A program made the position numbers and the translations under genes. The notes beneath the pieces are model-generated. The model made no database searches. It saw only the letters and a list, made by a program, of their open reading frames with translations, and was not told the origin of the DNA. A DNA stretch of 53,379 nucleotides from Muribaculaceae bacterium (GTDB lineage: Bacteria > Bacteroidota > Bacteroidia > Bacteroidales > Muribaculaceae). The stretch lies in assembly GCA_017453505.1 (NCBI GenBank), contig JAFTEU010000060.1:1-53379 (forward strand). Direction: 5' to 3'. Below, in pieces: positions 34,732 to 43,025 of this stretch (the stretch's first letter is position 1; every line of letters begins with the position of its first letter).

Positions 34732-37155
34732 ATGAAGAAATCTTTAGTATTTCTGCTGGCATTGGCCACAAGCCTGGGCATGAGTGCCAGCGAAGCCGAC
34801 CTGGTGATGCCAACGTCGTTGCATGACTTCAGCTTCCTGCACTGCGGATTCCTCGTGTGCATTCTGGGAATGTTGTTCGGTGTGTATCATTTCGTTAAGA
34901 CCAAGAACCTGCCTGTGCATCCCGCTATGCGCGAGATCGGTGAGGTGATTTACAAGACTTGCTCGACCTACCTCAAGCAGCAGGGCCGTTTCCTGGCCAT
35001 CCTCTTTGTCTTTATCGGCGTGGTTGTTGCTTTCTACTTCGGTGGACTGAGCCACATGTCGGTGGGTGCGGTGCTCATCATCCTCCTCTCGACAATCATC
35101 GGTATGCTCGGCTCCTATGCCGTCGCTGCTTATGGTATCCGCATGAATACCTACGCTAACGCCCGCATGGCGTTTGCCTCGCTGCGCCGCGACCCGCTGC
35201 GCCTGCTCAATATCCCCTTGAATGCCGGTATGAGCATCGGCGTGATGCTGGTGTGCGTGGAGCTCATCATCATGCTCGTCATCCTGCTTTATGTACCCGA
35301 GAATCTGGCCGGTGTTTGCCTCATTGGCTTTGCCATTGGTGAGAGTCTCGGTGCTAGCGCCCTGCGCATCGCCGGTGGTATCTTCACCAAGATTGCCGAC
35401 ATCGGCAGTGACCTGATGAAGGTGGTCTTCAAGATCGGTGAGGACGACCCCCGCAACCCTGGTGTGATTGCCGACTGTACCGGTGACAACGCCGGTGACA
35501 GCGTTGGCCCCACCGCCGACGGTTTCGAGACCTACGGTGTGACGGGTGTCGCTCTCGTTTCGTTCATCCTGCTCGCTGTCAAGGATCCCGAGATGCAGAA
35601 GAACCTGCTCGTGTGGATCTTCTCGATGCGCATCCTCATGGTGATCACCAGTGTCGTTGCCTACTGGATCAACAAGGCTTACTGTAGAGCCAAATATGCT
35701 GGCAAGGACAGCCTCGACTTTGAGAAACCGCTGACCTCCCTCGTGTGGATTGCCAGTGTGCTGAGTATCGCTGTGACTTATGCCGTTTCCTACTTGCAGC
35801 TCGGTGGCGTTGCTGGTCAGCCCAACCTGTGGTGGCAGCTGGCAAGCATTATCTCAATGGGTACTCTGGGCGCAGCCCTCATCCCCGAGATTACTAAGAT
35901 CTTCACCTCGCCCAAGAGTGGCCACGTCCTGGAGGTCGTTAAGGCTTCGCACCATGGTGGTGCTTCGCTCAACATCCTCAGCGGTTTTGTTGCCGGTAAC
36001 TTCTCGGGCTTCTGGACCGGTCTGGCATTCGTGCTGTTGATGTTCGTTGGCTATGCCTTTTCTATCGACATCCCCGAGTCGCTGATGTCCTATCCTGCTA
36101 TCTTTGCCTTCGGTCTCGTGGCCTTTGGTATGCTCGGTATGGGTCCTGTCACCATCGCTGTTGACAGCTACGGCCCCGTGACCGACAATGCTCAGAGTGT
36201 CTATGAGCTCTCCCTCATCGAGGAAGTGCCCAACAAGGACCAGGAAATCGAGCGCGACTTCGGCTTTACCCCCGACTGGGAGAAGTCTAAGCACTACCTC
36301 GAGGAGAACGATGGAGCCGGCAATACCTTTAAGGCTACTGCCAAGCCCGTGCTCATCGGTACCGCAGTCGTGGGTGCTACCACAATGATTTTCTCTATTA
36401 TCCTCGTGATCCAAAAGACCCTGAACGTCGATCCCGCCAGCCTGCTCAACCTGTTGAACCCCTACACCATCATCGGCTTCTTGCTGGGTGGTATGGTCAT
36501 CTACTGGTTCACTGGCGCTTCGACCCAGGCCGTTACCGTCGGTGCTAACCGCGCCGTTGCCTTCATCAAGGATCACATCAAGCTCGACCCCAATGCTCCC
36601 AAGAAGGCCGACACCAAGTCTTCGGTTGAGGTTGTTAAGATCTGCACCCAGTATGCCCAGAAGGGTATGTTCAACATCTTCCTGGCCATCTTCTTCTTCG
36701 CCCTCGGTTTCGCCTGCTTGGCTTCGCCGGGTAGCGTCGGTGGCAACAATGCCGTTTCGCTCTTCGTTTCTTACTTGATCTCGATTGCCCTGTTCGGTCT
36801 CTTCCAGGCTGTATTCATGGCCAACGCCGGTGGCAGCTGGGATAACAGCAAGAAGGTTGTCGAGGTGGATCTCGACCTCAAGGGTACCGACCTGCACGAT
36901 GCATCGGTTGTCGGTGACACCGTTGGCGATCCCTTCAAGGACACCTCCTCGGTTTCGCTCAACCCCATCATCAAGTTCACCACCCTGTTTGGTCTGCTGG
37001 CCATGGAGATGGCAATCAGCGAGAACTTCCGCGAGTATGCACCTTGGATTGGTATCATCTTCGTCCTCGTGGCTATCTTCTTCGTATGGCGCTCGTTCTA
37101 CCGCATGCGCATCGATGACAGCATTGAGAACGTCATCAACGCCTACAAGAAGTAA
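34732..37155 (+). CDS. hppA: Membrane-bound ion-translocating pyrophosphatase
   Basis: The 807-residue integral protein has about 16 membrane helices. It hydrolyses pyrophosphate and pumps H+ and/or Na+. Signature residues at 237-262 include DDPRNPGVIAD, GDNAGD and GPTADGFETYG, the Mg-PPi site; a second acidic site lies near residues 895-925 of the coding frame's last fifth in nucleotide terms (AGGSWDNSKK, GDTVGDPFKDTSS). GNTFKATAK at 530-538 carries Lys534 at the K+-dependence position but Ala537 three residues on. An ~25-residue insertion precedes it (about 500-525). The gene uses many GGT/GCT/GTT codons, like the ferredoxin oxidoreductase genes, which suggests high expression. It is monocistronic, with a terminator at 37206-37239. 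Confidence 0.93.
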   Translation: MKKSLVFLLALATSLGMSASEADLVMPTSLHDFSFLHCGFLVCILGMLFGVYHFVKTKNLPVHPAMREIGEVIYKTCSTYLKQQGRFLAILFVFIGVVVAFYFGGLSHMSVGAVLIILLSTIIGMLGSYAVAAYGIRMNTYANARMAFASLRRDPLRLLNIPLNAGMSIGVMLVCVELIIMLVILLYVPENLAGVCLIGFAIGESLGASALRIAGGIFTKIADIGSDLMKVVFKIGEDDPRNPGVIADCTGDNAGDSVGPTADGFETYGVTGVALVSFILLAVKDPEMQKNLLVWIFSMRILMVITSVVAYWINKAYCRAKYAGKDSLDFEKPLTSLVWIASVLSIAVTYAVSYLQLGGVAGQPNLWWQLASIISMGTLGAALIPEITKIFTSPKSGHVLEVVKASHHGGASLNILSGFVAGNFSGFWTGLAFVLLMFVGYAFSIDIPESLMSYPAIFAFGLVAFGMLGMGPVTIAVDSYGPVTDNAQSVYELSLIEEVPNKDQEIERDFGFTPDWEKSKHYLEENDGAGNTFKATAKPVLIGTAVVGATTMIFSIILVIQKTLNVDPASLLNLLNPYTIIGFLLGGMVIYWFTGASTQAVTVGANRAVAFIKDHIKLDPNAPKKADTKSSVEVVKICTQYAQKGMFNIFLAIFFFALGFACLASPGSVGGNNAVSLFVSYLISIALFGLFQAVFMANAGGSWDNSKKVVEVDLDLKGTDLHDASVVGDTVGDPFKDTSSVSLNPIIKFTTLFGLLAMEMAISENFREYAPWIGIIFVLVAIFFVWRSFYRMRIDDSIENVINAYKK

Positions 37156-37205
37156 TTCCTGAATTTGTCCCATCAAGGGCTTAATTGCGAGCCCCCGTCA
37201 ATAGT

Positions 37206-37239
37206 CAAGGCGGCGAGACCACACGGTCCCGCCGCCTTG
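37206..37239 (+). terminator. Terminator of hppA
   Basis: CAAGGCGGCGAGACC and GGTCCCGCCGCCTTG form a 15-bp stem with one mismatch, 50 bases after the hppA stop, followed by T-rich sequence. Confidence 0.8.
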
Positions 37240-37359
37240 CTCTTATTTAGATGATTTAGTTTTCATTGGTGTCCGGGGAAAAATCGCCAAGATTTCATCA
37301 ACACCTCGGTAACAATACTATCATGGAGGTATGGCAAAAAGGGGCTTGTCTCGTTAGGT

Positions 37360-37657
37360 GTGCAGTTCGAAGGCCTGCACAAGGCCGCTGGCCTTGACTA
37401 TTCGCAACCCCAGGGCGCACTGGCCGAAGGTCAGTGTGGCCTGGGGACAAGCGCACATGTCGATATGGGCCCTGAAGGGGGCCACTCACTGCGACAGGAA
37501 TACACCAGCCAAATCACTTGATTCTGACGCTATTGGCCCTCTACGAGGCCCGATCCAGTTTTTGCTTGCTTTCCCCAGGCCACACGAGGTCTTCGACCTG
37601 TGCGCCCTGGGGTTGGGATAAGTCAAGGCCAGCGGCCTTGTTGAGGTCTTCGACCTC
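37360..37657. repeat. Complete mirrored multi-hairpin repeat element (298 bp)
   Basis: Eight palindromes lie in mirror order. The left arm has 37360-37380 (GTGCAG...CTGCAC), 37380-37396 (CAAGGCC-GCT-GGCCTTG), 37408-37446 (CCCCAGG...CCTGGGG) and 37467-37483 (GGGCC...GGCC). The right arm has their counterparts in reverse order at 37535-37551, 37573-37612, 37624-37640 and 37643-37657. The right arm is nearly identical to bases 84-206. The structure resembles BIME clusters of REP palindromes. It is noncoding, and the open frames through it are artefacts. Bases 37240-37359 and 37658-37693 hold nothing I recognise. Confidence 0.85.
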
Positions 37658-37693
37658 GCTCATCCCCCGCCTTTTATCAGAGCCTATTTTGGC

Positions 37694-38157
37694 TCAGCGG
37701 AAAGCAGCTGGGGAGGTGACAATTTGTAATGGCACAAGGTATCTGTCTATGTCACCAAGCATTGGGTTTGTATTGCCATCAAGAACGTCAAGTTGTTGAC
37801 TCAAGGCTTCAGAGAAACGATTATTCTCGACTTGATAGTTGATCATGCTTGTACCGTTAAGCGCAAAACGCACATTCACGATTTTACCTTCATGATTTCG
37901 TTGATTTGTTCACGGGAAACCATAAAGACGAGGTCGTCATCGATGCCGTGGGATGGTGAATTGTTGACTTCTTTAATGCCAGCGTCTACAGTATTATATC
38001 TCAGAACTTTTCCATTACTTAATGTCAATAAAATGGGCTGTGACTTCACCAAAAGCAGCCGTCTGTCTGACCTGGAGCGAAACCCCGACAATCTGATGGA
38101 AACTTCAATTGTGCAACCCCTGAAATCACACTTTAGATGGGAAAAATGTGTGAAAAA
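37694..38157 (-). pseudogene. Frameshifted remnant of a small Bacteroidales protein gene
   Basis: The minus strand is open from just after a TGA at 38158-38160 to 37876 (reading ...CTIEVSIRLSGFRSRSDRR...VSREQINEIMKVKS). It continues in another frame from about 37879 to 37694 (VNVRFALNGTSMINYQVENN...). Adding one base to the A4 run at 37882-37885 joins the two into one protein-like sequence (EIMKVKIVNVRFALNG). No start codon fits the 5' end, so the copy seems 5'-truncated as well. The 'SREQINEI..G....RF..NG' pattern recalls small hypothetical proteins of this order. From 38161 to 38378 no gene is seen. Confidence 0.5.
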
Positions 38158-38378
38158 TCACATTTTTTGGACCCAGAGTGTGATTTTGTTCTGGAGAGAC
38201 ACTCGCTGTATTACATTCATCCCATAATCAGGCGGTATTACTTCTTACTGGCAATGAACGGTATTTTCCACAGCCAGCGATAGAAATTGAGGGCTGTTTT
38301 TTCTCGTGCGACTGTAGAAAATCACCATTTGTTGGTAAATAATCATTCATTTTTGCTTGCTATGTCCCCAAAAAGAAG

Positions 38379-38387
38379 TATTTTTGC
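38379..38387 (+). promoter_or_regulatory. -7 promoter box of the oxidoreductase operon
   Basis: TATTTTTGC matches the consensus, 50 bases before the ferredoxin start at 38437. Confidence 0.65.
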
Positions 38388-38436
38388 GGTAATTGTAAGA
38401 CTAACTATTTATAACCTTTAAACTATATCTATATTT

Positions 38437-38667
38437 ATGGCAAAAATTCATGGAGCCGTAGTAGTGAATACGGAACGATGCAAGGGATGCCGCCTGTGTG
38501 TTGCGGCATGCCCATGCAATGTGCTGAACCTCAAAGAAAAAGAGGTCAATGACCGCGGATATCATTTCGCGTATATGGAACAACCCGAGGCTTGTATCGC
38601 TTGCCAGAGTTGTGCACTCGTTTGTCCCGATGCCTGCATCGAGGTCTATCGCGTAATGGAAAAATAA
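38437..38667 (+). CDS. 2-oxoacid:ferredoxin oxidoreductase delta subunit (2x[4Fe-4S])
   Basis: The 76-residue ferredoxin-type subunit carries two CxxCxxCxxxCP clusters: CKGCRLCVAACP (about 15-26) and CIACQSCALVCP (about 53-64). It carries electrons from the catalytic subunits to ferredoxin. It is the first gene of a four-gene operon in the order delta-alpha-beta-gamma. Confidence 0.9.
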   Translation: MAKIHGAVVVNTERCKGCRLCVAACPCNVLNLKEKEVNDRGYHFAYMEQPEACIACQSCALVCPDACIEVYRVMEK

Positions 38668-38701
38668 TAGTGACTAACCATTTAAACTACTGTCGAACAA
38701 T

Positions 38702-39787
38702 ATGAACGATAAAGTAACATTGATGAAGGGTAACGAAGCCCTCGCCATGGCGATGATCCGCTACGGCGCCGACGGATATTTCGGCTACCCGATCACTCCG
38801 CAGAGTGAGGTGCTTGAGAAACTCGAGGAAGAAATGCCTTGGGACACTACGGGTATGGTTGTGCTGCAGGCCGAGAGTGAGGTCGCTGCCATCAACATGG
38901 TTTATGGCGGTGCCATGACCGGTAAGGCTGTCTGCACTTCTACCTCCAGCCCTGGCTTCAGCCTCATGCAGGAGGGTGTTTCCTATCTCGCCGCCAGCGA
39001 GGTGCCCGCTCTGTTGATCAACGTGCAGCGTGGTGGCCCCGGCCTGGGTACCATCCATGCTTCGCAGGCCGACTACTTCCAGGCTTGTAAGGGTGGCGGT
39101 CACGGTGACTATCACATGATCGTGCTTGCTCCCAGCAGTGTGCAGGAGATGGCCGACATGGTAGCCCTGGGCTTTGACCTGGCTTTCAAGTATCGCTGCG
39201 TGTCGATGATCCTCGCTGATGGTACCATCGGCCAGCTCATGGAGAAGGTGGTTCTGCCCGAGCAGCGTCCGCGCCGCACCGAGGAGCAGATCCGCGAGCA
39301 GTGCCCGTGGGCCGTTAACGGCCGCAAGGGCATGCGTCCCAGCAACGTCGTTACCAGCCTTGAGCTTGACGACGACAAGATGGAGGAGAACAACTGGCGC
39401 TTCCAGGCTTGCTACCGCGAGATCGAGAAGAACGAGACCCGTTGCGAGCTCATTGACGTTGAGGACTGCGACTACCTGATTACCGCCTTTGGAACCACCG
39501 CCCGCATTGCCATGAAGACCATGGAGCTGGCCCGTGCCGAGGGTATCAAGGTGGGTATGTTCCGTCCCATCACTCTGTGGCCCTTCCCCGAGAACCAGCT
39601 GCGTGAGGCTGCCAAGAACGTCAAGGGCATCCTGTGCGTTGAGCTCAACGCCGGCCAGATGGTCGAGGATGTGAAGCTTGCCGTTGAATGCAAGATGCCG
39701 GTTGAGCACTATGGCCGCTTCGGTGGCAACGTGCCCACGCCCGACGAACTGTTGAACGTACTGAAAGAGAAACTCATTAATAAGTAA
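38702..39787 (+). CDS. vorB: 2-oxoacid:ferredoxin oxidoreductase alpha subunit (VorB-like)
   Basis: The 361-residue subunit holds the pyrimidine-binding domain of the TPP enzyme (GYPITPQSEVLE, about 24-35; QAESEVAAINM, about 55-65) and the C-terminal transketolase-like domain. TSTSSPGFSLMQEGVSYLA and RGGPGLGTIHASQAD blocks fit the 3-methyl-2-oxobutanoate (branched-chain) type, annotated VorB in Bacteroidales; a 2-oxoglutarate-specific enzyme (KorA) is the alternative. The enzyme oxidatively decarboxylates 2-oxoacids to acyl-CoA while reducing ferredoxin. It lies 34 bases after the ferredoxin gene. Confidence 0.88.
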   Translation: MNDKVTLMKGNEALAMAMIRYGADGYFGYPITPQSEVLEKLEEEMPWDTTGMVVLQAESEVAAINMVYGGAMTGKAVCTSTSSPGFSLMQEGVSYLAASEVPALLINVQRGGPGLGTIHASQADYFQACKGGGHGDYHMIVLAPSSVQEMADMVALGFDLAFKYRCVSMILADGTIGQLMEKVVLPEQRPRRTEEQIREQCPWAVNGRKGMRPSNVVTSLELDDDKMEENNWRFQACYREIEKNETRCELIDVEDCDYLITAFGTTARIAMKTMELARAEGIKVGMFRPITLWPFPENQLREAAKNVKGILCVELNAGQMVEDVKLAVECKMPVEHYGRFGGNVPTPDELLNVLKEKLINK

Positions 39788-39794
39788 TAACGCA

Positions 39795-40574
39795 ATGGAA
39801 CTTAACGATATCATTAAACCTGAGAATAAAGTTTATTCTGCACCTGCGCTGTTGAACCAAGTTCACATGCACTATTGCCCTGGTTGCAGCCATGGCGTTG
39901 TACACAAACTCGTTGCACAGGTCATCGAGGAAATGGGTGTTGCTGAAAAGACCGTCGGCGTTTCGCCCGTGGGTTGCGCAGTGTTTGCCTACAACTACAT
40001 CGACGTGGACTGGGAGGAGGCTCCTCACGGACGCGCTACCGCTCTGGCTACCGCTGTTAAGCGCCTATGGCCCGAGAACCTGGTGTTTACCTACCAGGGC
40101 GACGGTGACTTCTCGGCTATCGGTACCTGCGAGTCGATCCACGCTTGCAACCGTGGCGAGAACATCGCTATCATTTTCATCAACAATGCAATCTACGGCA
40201 TGACCGGTGGCCAGATGGCTCCCACGACCCTGCTGGGTCAGAAGACCGCTACCTGCCCCTACGGCCGCCGTCCGGACCTGAATGGTTATCCCCTGGCCAT
40301 CACTCCGCTGCTGGCACAACTCGACGGTACCTGCTATGTGACCCGTCAGAGTGTTCACACGCCCGCCAACGTACGCAAGGCTAAAGCCGCCCTGCGCAAG
40401 GCATTCGAGAACAGCATCAACTGCAAGGGCACCTCGGTTGTCGAGATCGTCAGCGCCTGCAACACGGGTTGGAAGCTCACTCCCGAGAAGGCCAACAAGT
40501 GGATGGAAGAGAACATGTTCGCCAAGTATCCCCTGGGAGACCTGAAGAACTTAGAAGATGGTATTCAACGCTAA
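39795..40574 (+). CDS. vorA: 2-oxoacid:ferredoxin oxidoreductase beta subunit (TPP-binding)
   Basis: The 259-residue subunit binds thiamine diphosphate and Mg2+. It has CPGCSHG near the N terminus (a Cys-rich motif of the family), the TPP/Mg motif GDGDFSAIG...NN (about 97-135), and NAIYGMTGGQMAPTT. It forms the active site with the alpha subunit encoded just upstream (7-base gap). Lack of further cluster cysteines is normal in this subfamily. Confidence 0.88.
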   Translation: MELNDIIKPENKVYSAPALLNQVHMHYCPGCSHGVVHKLVAQVIEEMGVAEKTVGVSPVGCAVFAYNYIDVDWEEAPHGRATALATAVKRLWPENLVFTYQGDGDFSAIGTCESIHACNRGENIAIIFINNAIYGMTGGQMAPTTLLGQKTATCPYGRRPDLNGYPLAITPLLAQLDGTCYVTRQSVHTPANVRKAKAALRKAFENSINCKGTSVVEIVSACNTGWKLTPEKANKWMEENMFAKYPLGDLKNLEDGIQR

Positions 40575-40590
40575 AATTTAAGAAGACACT

Positions 40591-41130
40591 ATGATTAACG
40601 AAATAGTTATTGCCGGTTTCGGCGGACAGGGTGTATTGTCAATGGGTAAGATCCTGGCCTACTCTGGTCTGATGGAAGACAAGGAGGTCTGCTGGCTCCC
40701 CTCTTATGGTCCCGAACAGCGCGGCGGTACCGCCAACGTAACCGTTATCGTGAGCGATGAGCGCATCAGCTCGCCTGTCTTGAACACCTATGATGTCGTG
40801 GTTGTGCTCAACCAGCAGTCTCTCGACAAGTTTGAGAGCAAGGTAAAGCCCGGTGGCATCTTGATGTATGACACCTATGGCATCCACAAGAAACCCACCC
40901 GCACCGATATCAAGGTTTATCCTATCGATGCTACCGAGAAATCCATCGAGATGAAGAACTCCAAGACCTTCAACATGATTGTCCTGGGTTCGATGCTCAA
41001 GGTTCGCCCCATGGTGACCATCGAGAGCGTGCTCAAGGCCCTCAAGAAGACCCTTCCCGAGCGCCACTGGCACCTCATCCCCCTCAACGAGGAGGCTCTG
41101 AAGGAAGGTGGAAACCTCATCAAGGAGTAA
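40591..41130 (+). CDS. 2-oxoacid:ferredoxin oxidoreductase gamma subunit
   Basis: The 179-residue subunit matches the POR/KOR gamma domain: GFGGQGVLSMGKILAYSG at the N terminus and SYGPEQRGGTANVTVI (about 38-54), which supply the CoA-binding side of the enzyme. It is the last gene of the operon, 16 bases after the beta subunit gene, and is followed by a perfect terminator. Confidence 0.9.
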   Translation: MINEIVIAGFGGQGVLSMGKILAYSGLMEDKEVCWLPSYGPEQRGGTANVTVIVSDERISSPVLNTYDVVVVLNQQSLDKFESKVKPGGILMYDTYGIHKKPTRTDIKVYPIDATEKSIEMKNSKTFNMIVLGSMLKVRPMVTIESVLKALKKTLPERHWHLIPLNEEALKEGGNLIKE

Positions 41131-41150
41131 TCGATCCGTTACAACCCGAT

Positions 41151-41192
41151 ACAGATCAAGCGGTTGGCCAAATGGCCAACCGCTTGATCTGT
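41151..41192. terminator. Bidirectional terminator
   Basis: ACAGATCAAGCGGTTGGCC and its exact inverse form a 19-bp perfect stem with an AAAT loop. It lies between the convergent oxidoreductase operon and endonuclease gene. Confidence 0.85.
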
Positions 41193-41230
41193 ATTATCAG
41201 TATTATCCGTTATGCCCGTGTTGCCGCATG

Positions 41231-42940
41231 TTACTTCACGGCGATTTTCCATGCCGTGCGGCTTGTGGCGGTCTTCAACAGGTAGATGCCACTGGGCAGG
41301 TCGATAACCATGTCGTCGGCAAGCGAATCGATGTGGCGCACCAGGCGACCGGCCATGTCATAGACGTCAGCCGCTCCCACGTTCTCGCTGCACTTGATCA
41401 GGATGCCGCCATCGGTGGCAATCGCCTGCAACGGCTTGTCGGCTTCAATGCCTGTAATGCCACTGGAGTCGAGCGTGATCACATTAGACGGATCGCTCAT
41501 GTAGCCCAAGCGGAAGGACTGCACATAGTAAGTATGGGTCTCGCCCGGCTGTCGGTCGTCAAACGCGTAGCTTGTCGTTGCGCCGTCATCGGTGGTGAAC
41601 GTCTCGGTCAAGGTCTCGCCGCCATTCTTGTTATAGACCGTGCGGGTAATGACGTAGTAGTCCACGTCCTCTTGAGCAGCACGCCAGTTGGCGACATAGT
41701 TTGTACCCTCGATACCGGTAGCGGGAAGAGCCTCAAGCTGGATCAACGTGGGAACGCCAACACAGCGTGCACGCAGTTCCACGCCGACGCTGCCCGTCAG
41801 CCCACCGTCCAGGATAAGCAACCGTGCCACGTGTTCACCAGTGGCTGTCGGCGTATAGGTGATCTTCAAGGGGTAACCCTCGGGGCTGTTGGCCATGGTG
41901 CGGCTCACCGACGTCACGGGGATGCTGAACATCTCGTAGTCATAGCGGTAGAGCTGCAACGAGAGCGGGTTGTTCAGCCCTTGACCCTTAATGTAGAGGG
42001 TGTAATCCAGCGACTTACCCAGTGCCACCTCACCGAAGTCAAGAACCGTGCCCTGCACAGGGGCGATAAGTTCTGGATCACCCGTGTAGGTCGTCGTGTC
42101 GGTGCTGGTACCCGCCTCATTAAGATAGAACACCTGCCCCTGGCGGTCTCCCCAGATGTATTCAAACAGCTGAGGGATATCAATGAATGGGTTACGGTTG
42201 TTCTGGCACCGCTGCACAGCCTCGTTGCGGTCCACTTCCTTATCGCTAACCGCATCATTGCGCGCCCAGCGGCACAGCAACTCAATGGCCCAGTCATTGA
42301 AGGACTTCCACGACGAGTTGTTGAGCATGTAGGTATATTTCCAGGTATATTGCTGATAGGCGCAGGCCATATAAAAATAGGTACGCGCGAAGTCGCCCTT
42401 ATAGCGGTCATCGGGCTCAAAGACCGAGTTACAGCCACCGCCCTGCCCCGTCTTGGGAGAGCCCACACGGGTCACGCCGTTGTCAAATGTCGCTCTCGAC
42501 ACCTCGCCTAGCGGGAAATTGGACTTCGCCATGTTGGCATCGCCGTCGGCAGGATACAGGTGGTTAATGTCGGTATAGCCAGCATAACCCTGGGTTTCGC
42601 CATAGCCACCCCACCAGCTCTTGGGCAGCGAGTGCTCCTTGTGCATGCCTGAAACGCCGCTTGCCCCACCACGGAAGTAGTAGGTGCGGTCGCTGTACAT
42701 GTCCCACACACGACTTGGATCTTCTGCCTGACAGTCAGTCTGGGCAAAGTATATCCACAAGCTACTGTAGCTGAACACAGTGTGGGGTGTGACAAGGTCA
42801 TGCACCGCATCCTTCAATGCCTGGCCGCTCTTCCCCTCCAGCGAGTTGTAGTAGCCGGCAGGGATGGCCGCCTGGGAGCCCAGCCACGCAGTTGCGGCAA
42901 ACAGCGCAATGGCCAATCGCGATAATCTATTTTGTTTCAT
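41231..42940 (-). CDS. Secreted endonuclease I family nuclease with type IX tail
   Basis: The 569-residue protein has a signal peptide (1-25, ending SQAAIP). The endonuclease I (EndA/NucM) domain at about 30-280 carries HKEHSLPKSWW (H100, H103) and DINHLYPADGDANMAKSNF (N126, H127, N136, N141), the beta-beta-alpha-metal-type active region. Ig-like and fibronectin-like domains follow (about 300-490). The C terminus (about 495-569) resembles a type IX type A sorting domain, with VYDMAGRLV and GIYLLKTATSR. Export by type IX secretion and a role in DNA degradation outside the cell are inferred. It has its own -7 box at 42976-42968. Confidence 0.88.
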   Translation of the reverse strand: MKQNRLSRLAIALFAATAWLGSQAAIPAGYYNSLEGKSGQALKDAVHDLVTPHTVFSYSSLWIYFAQTDCQAEDPSRVWDMYSDRTYYFRGGASGVSGMHKEHSLPKSWWGGYGETQGYAGYTDINHLYPADGDANMAKSNFPLGEVSRATFDNGVTRVGSPKTGQGGGCNSVFEPDDRYKGDFARTYFYMACAYQQYTWKYTYMLNNSSWKSFNDWAIELLCRWARNDAVSDKEVDRNEAVQRCQNNRNPFIDIPQLFEYIWGDRQGQVFYLNEAGTSTDTTTYTGDPELIAPVQGTVLDFGEVALGKSLDYTLYIKGQGLNNPLSLQLYRYDYEMFSIPVTSVSRTMANSPEGYPLKITYTPTATGEHVARLLILDGGLTGSVGVELRARCVGVPTLIQLEALPATGIEGTNYVANWRAAQEDVDYYVITRTVYNKNGGETLTETFTTDDGATTSYAFDDRQPGETHTYYVQSFRLGYMSDPSNVITLDSSGITGIEADKPLQAIATDGGILIKCSENVGAADVYDMAGRLVRHIDSLADDMVIDLPSGIYLLKTATSRTAWKIAVK

Positions 42941-42967
42941 TGGTTTAATGATTGATGGTTTAGGCAG

Positions 42968-42976
42968 GCAAAGGTA
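42968..42976 (-). promoter_or_regulatory. -7 promoter box of endonuclease gene
   Basis: The minus strand reads TACCTTTGC, an exact match, 28 bases upstream of the start at 42940. Confidence 0.65.
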
Positions 42977-43025
42977 ATAAAAAACTTATAATCACTACCC
43001 CAGCCTACCACTTTTTATCTAAACT

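Noticed and set aside
37358-37621. Plus-strand open frames through the repeat element
   Set aside because: They follow palindromic repeats and differ between the two copies of the element; noncoding is the simpler reading.
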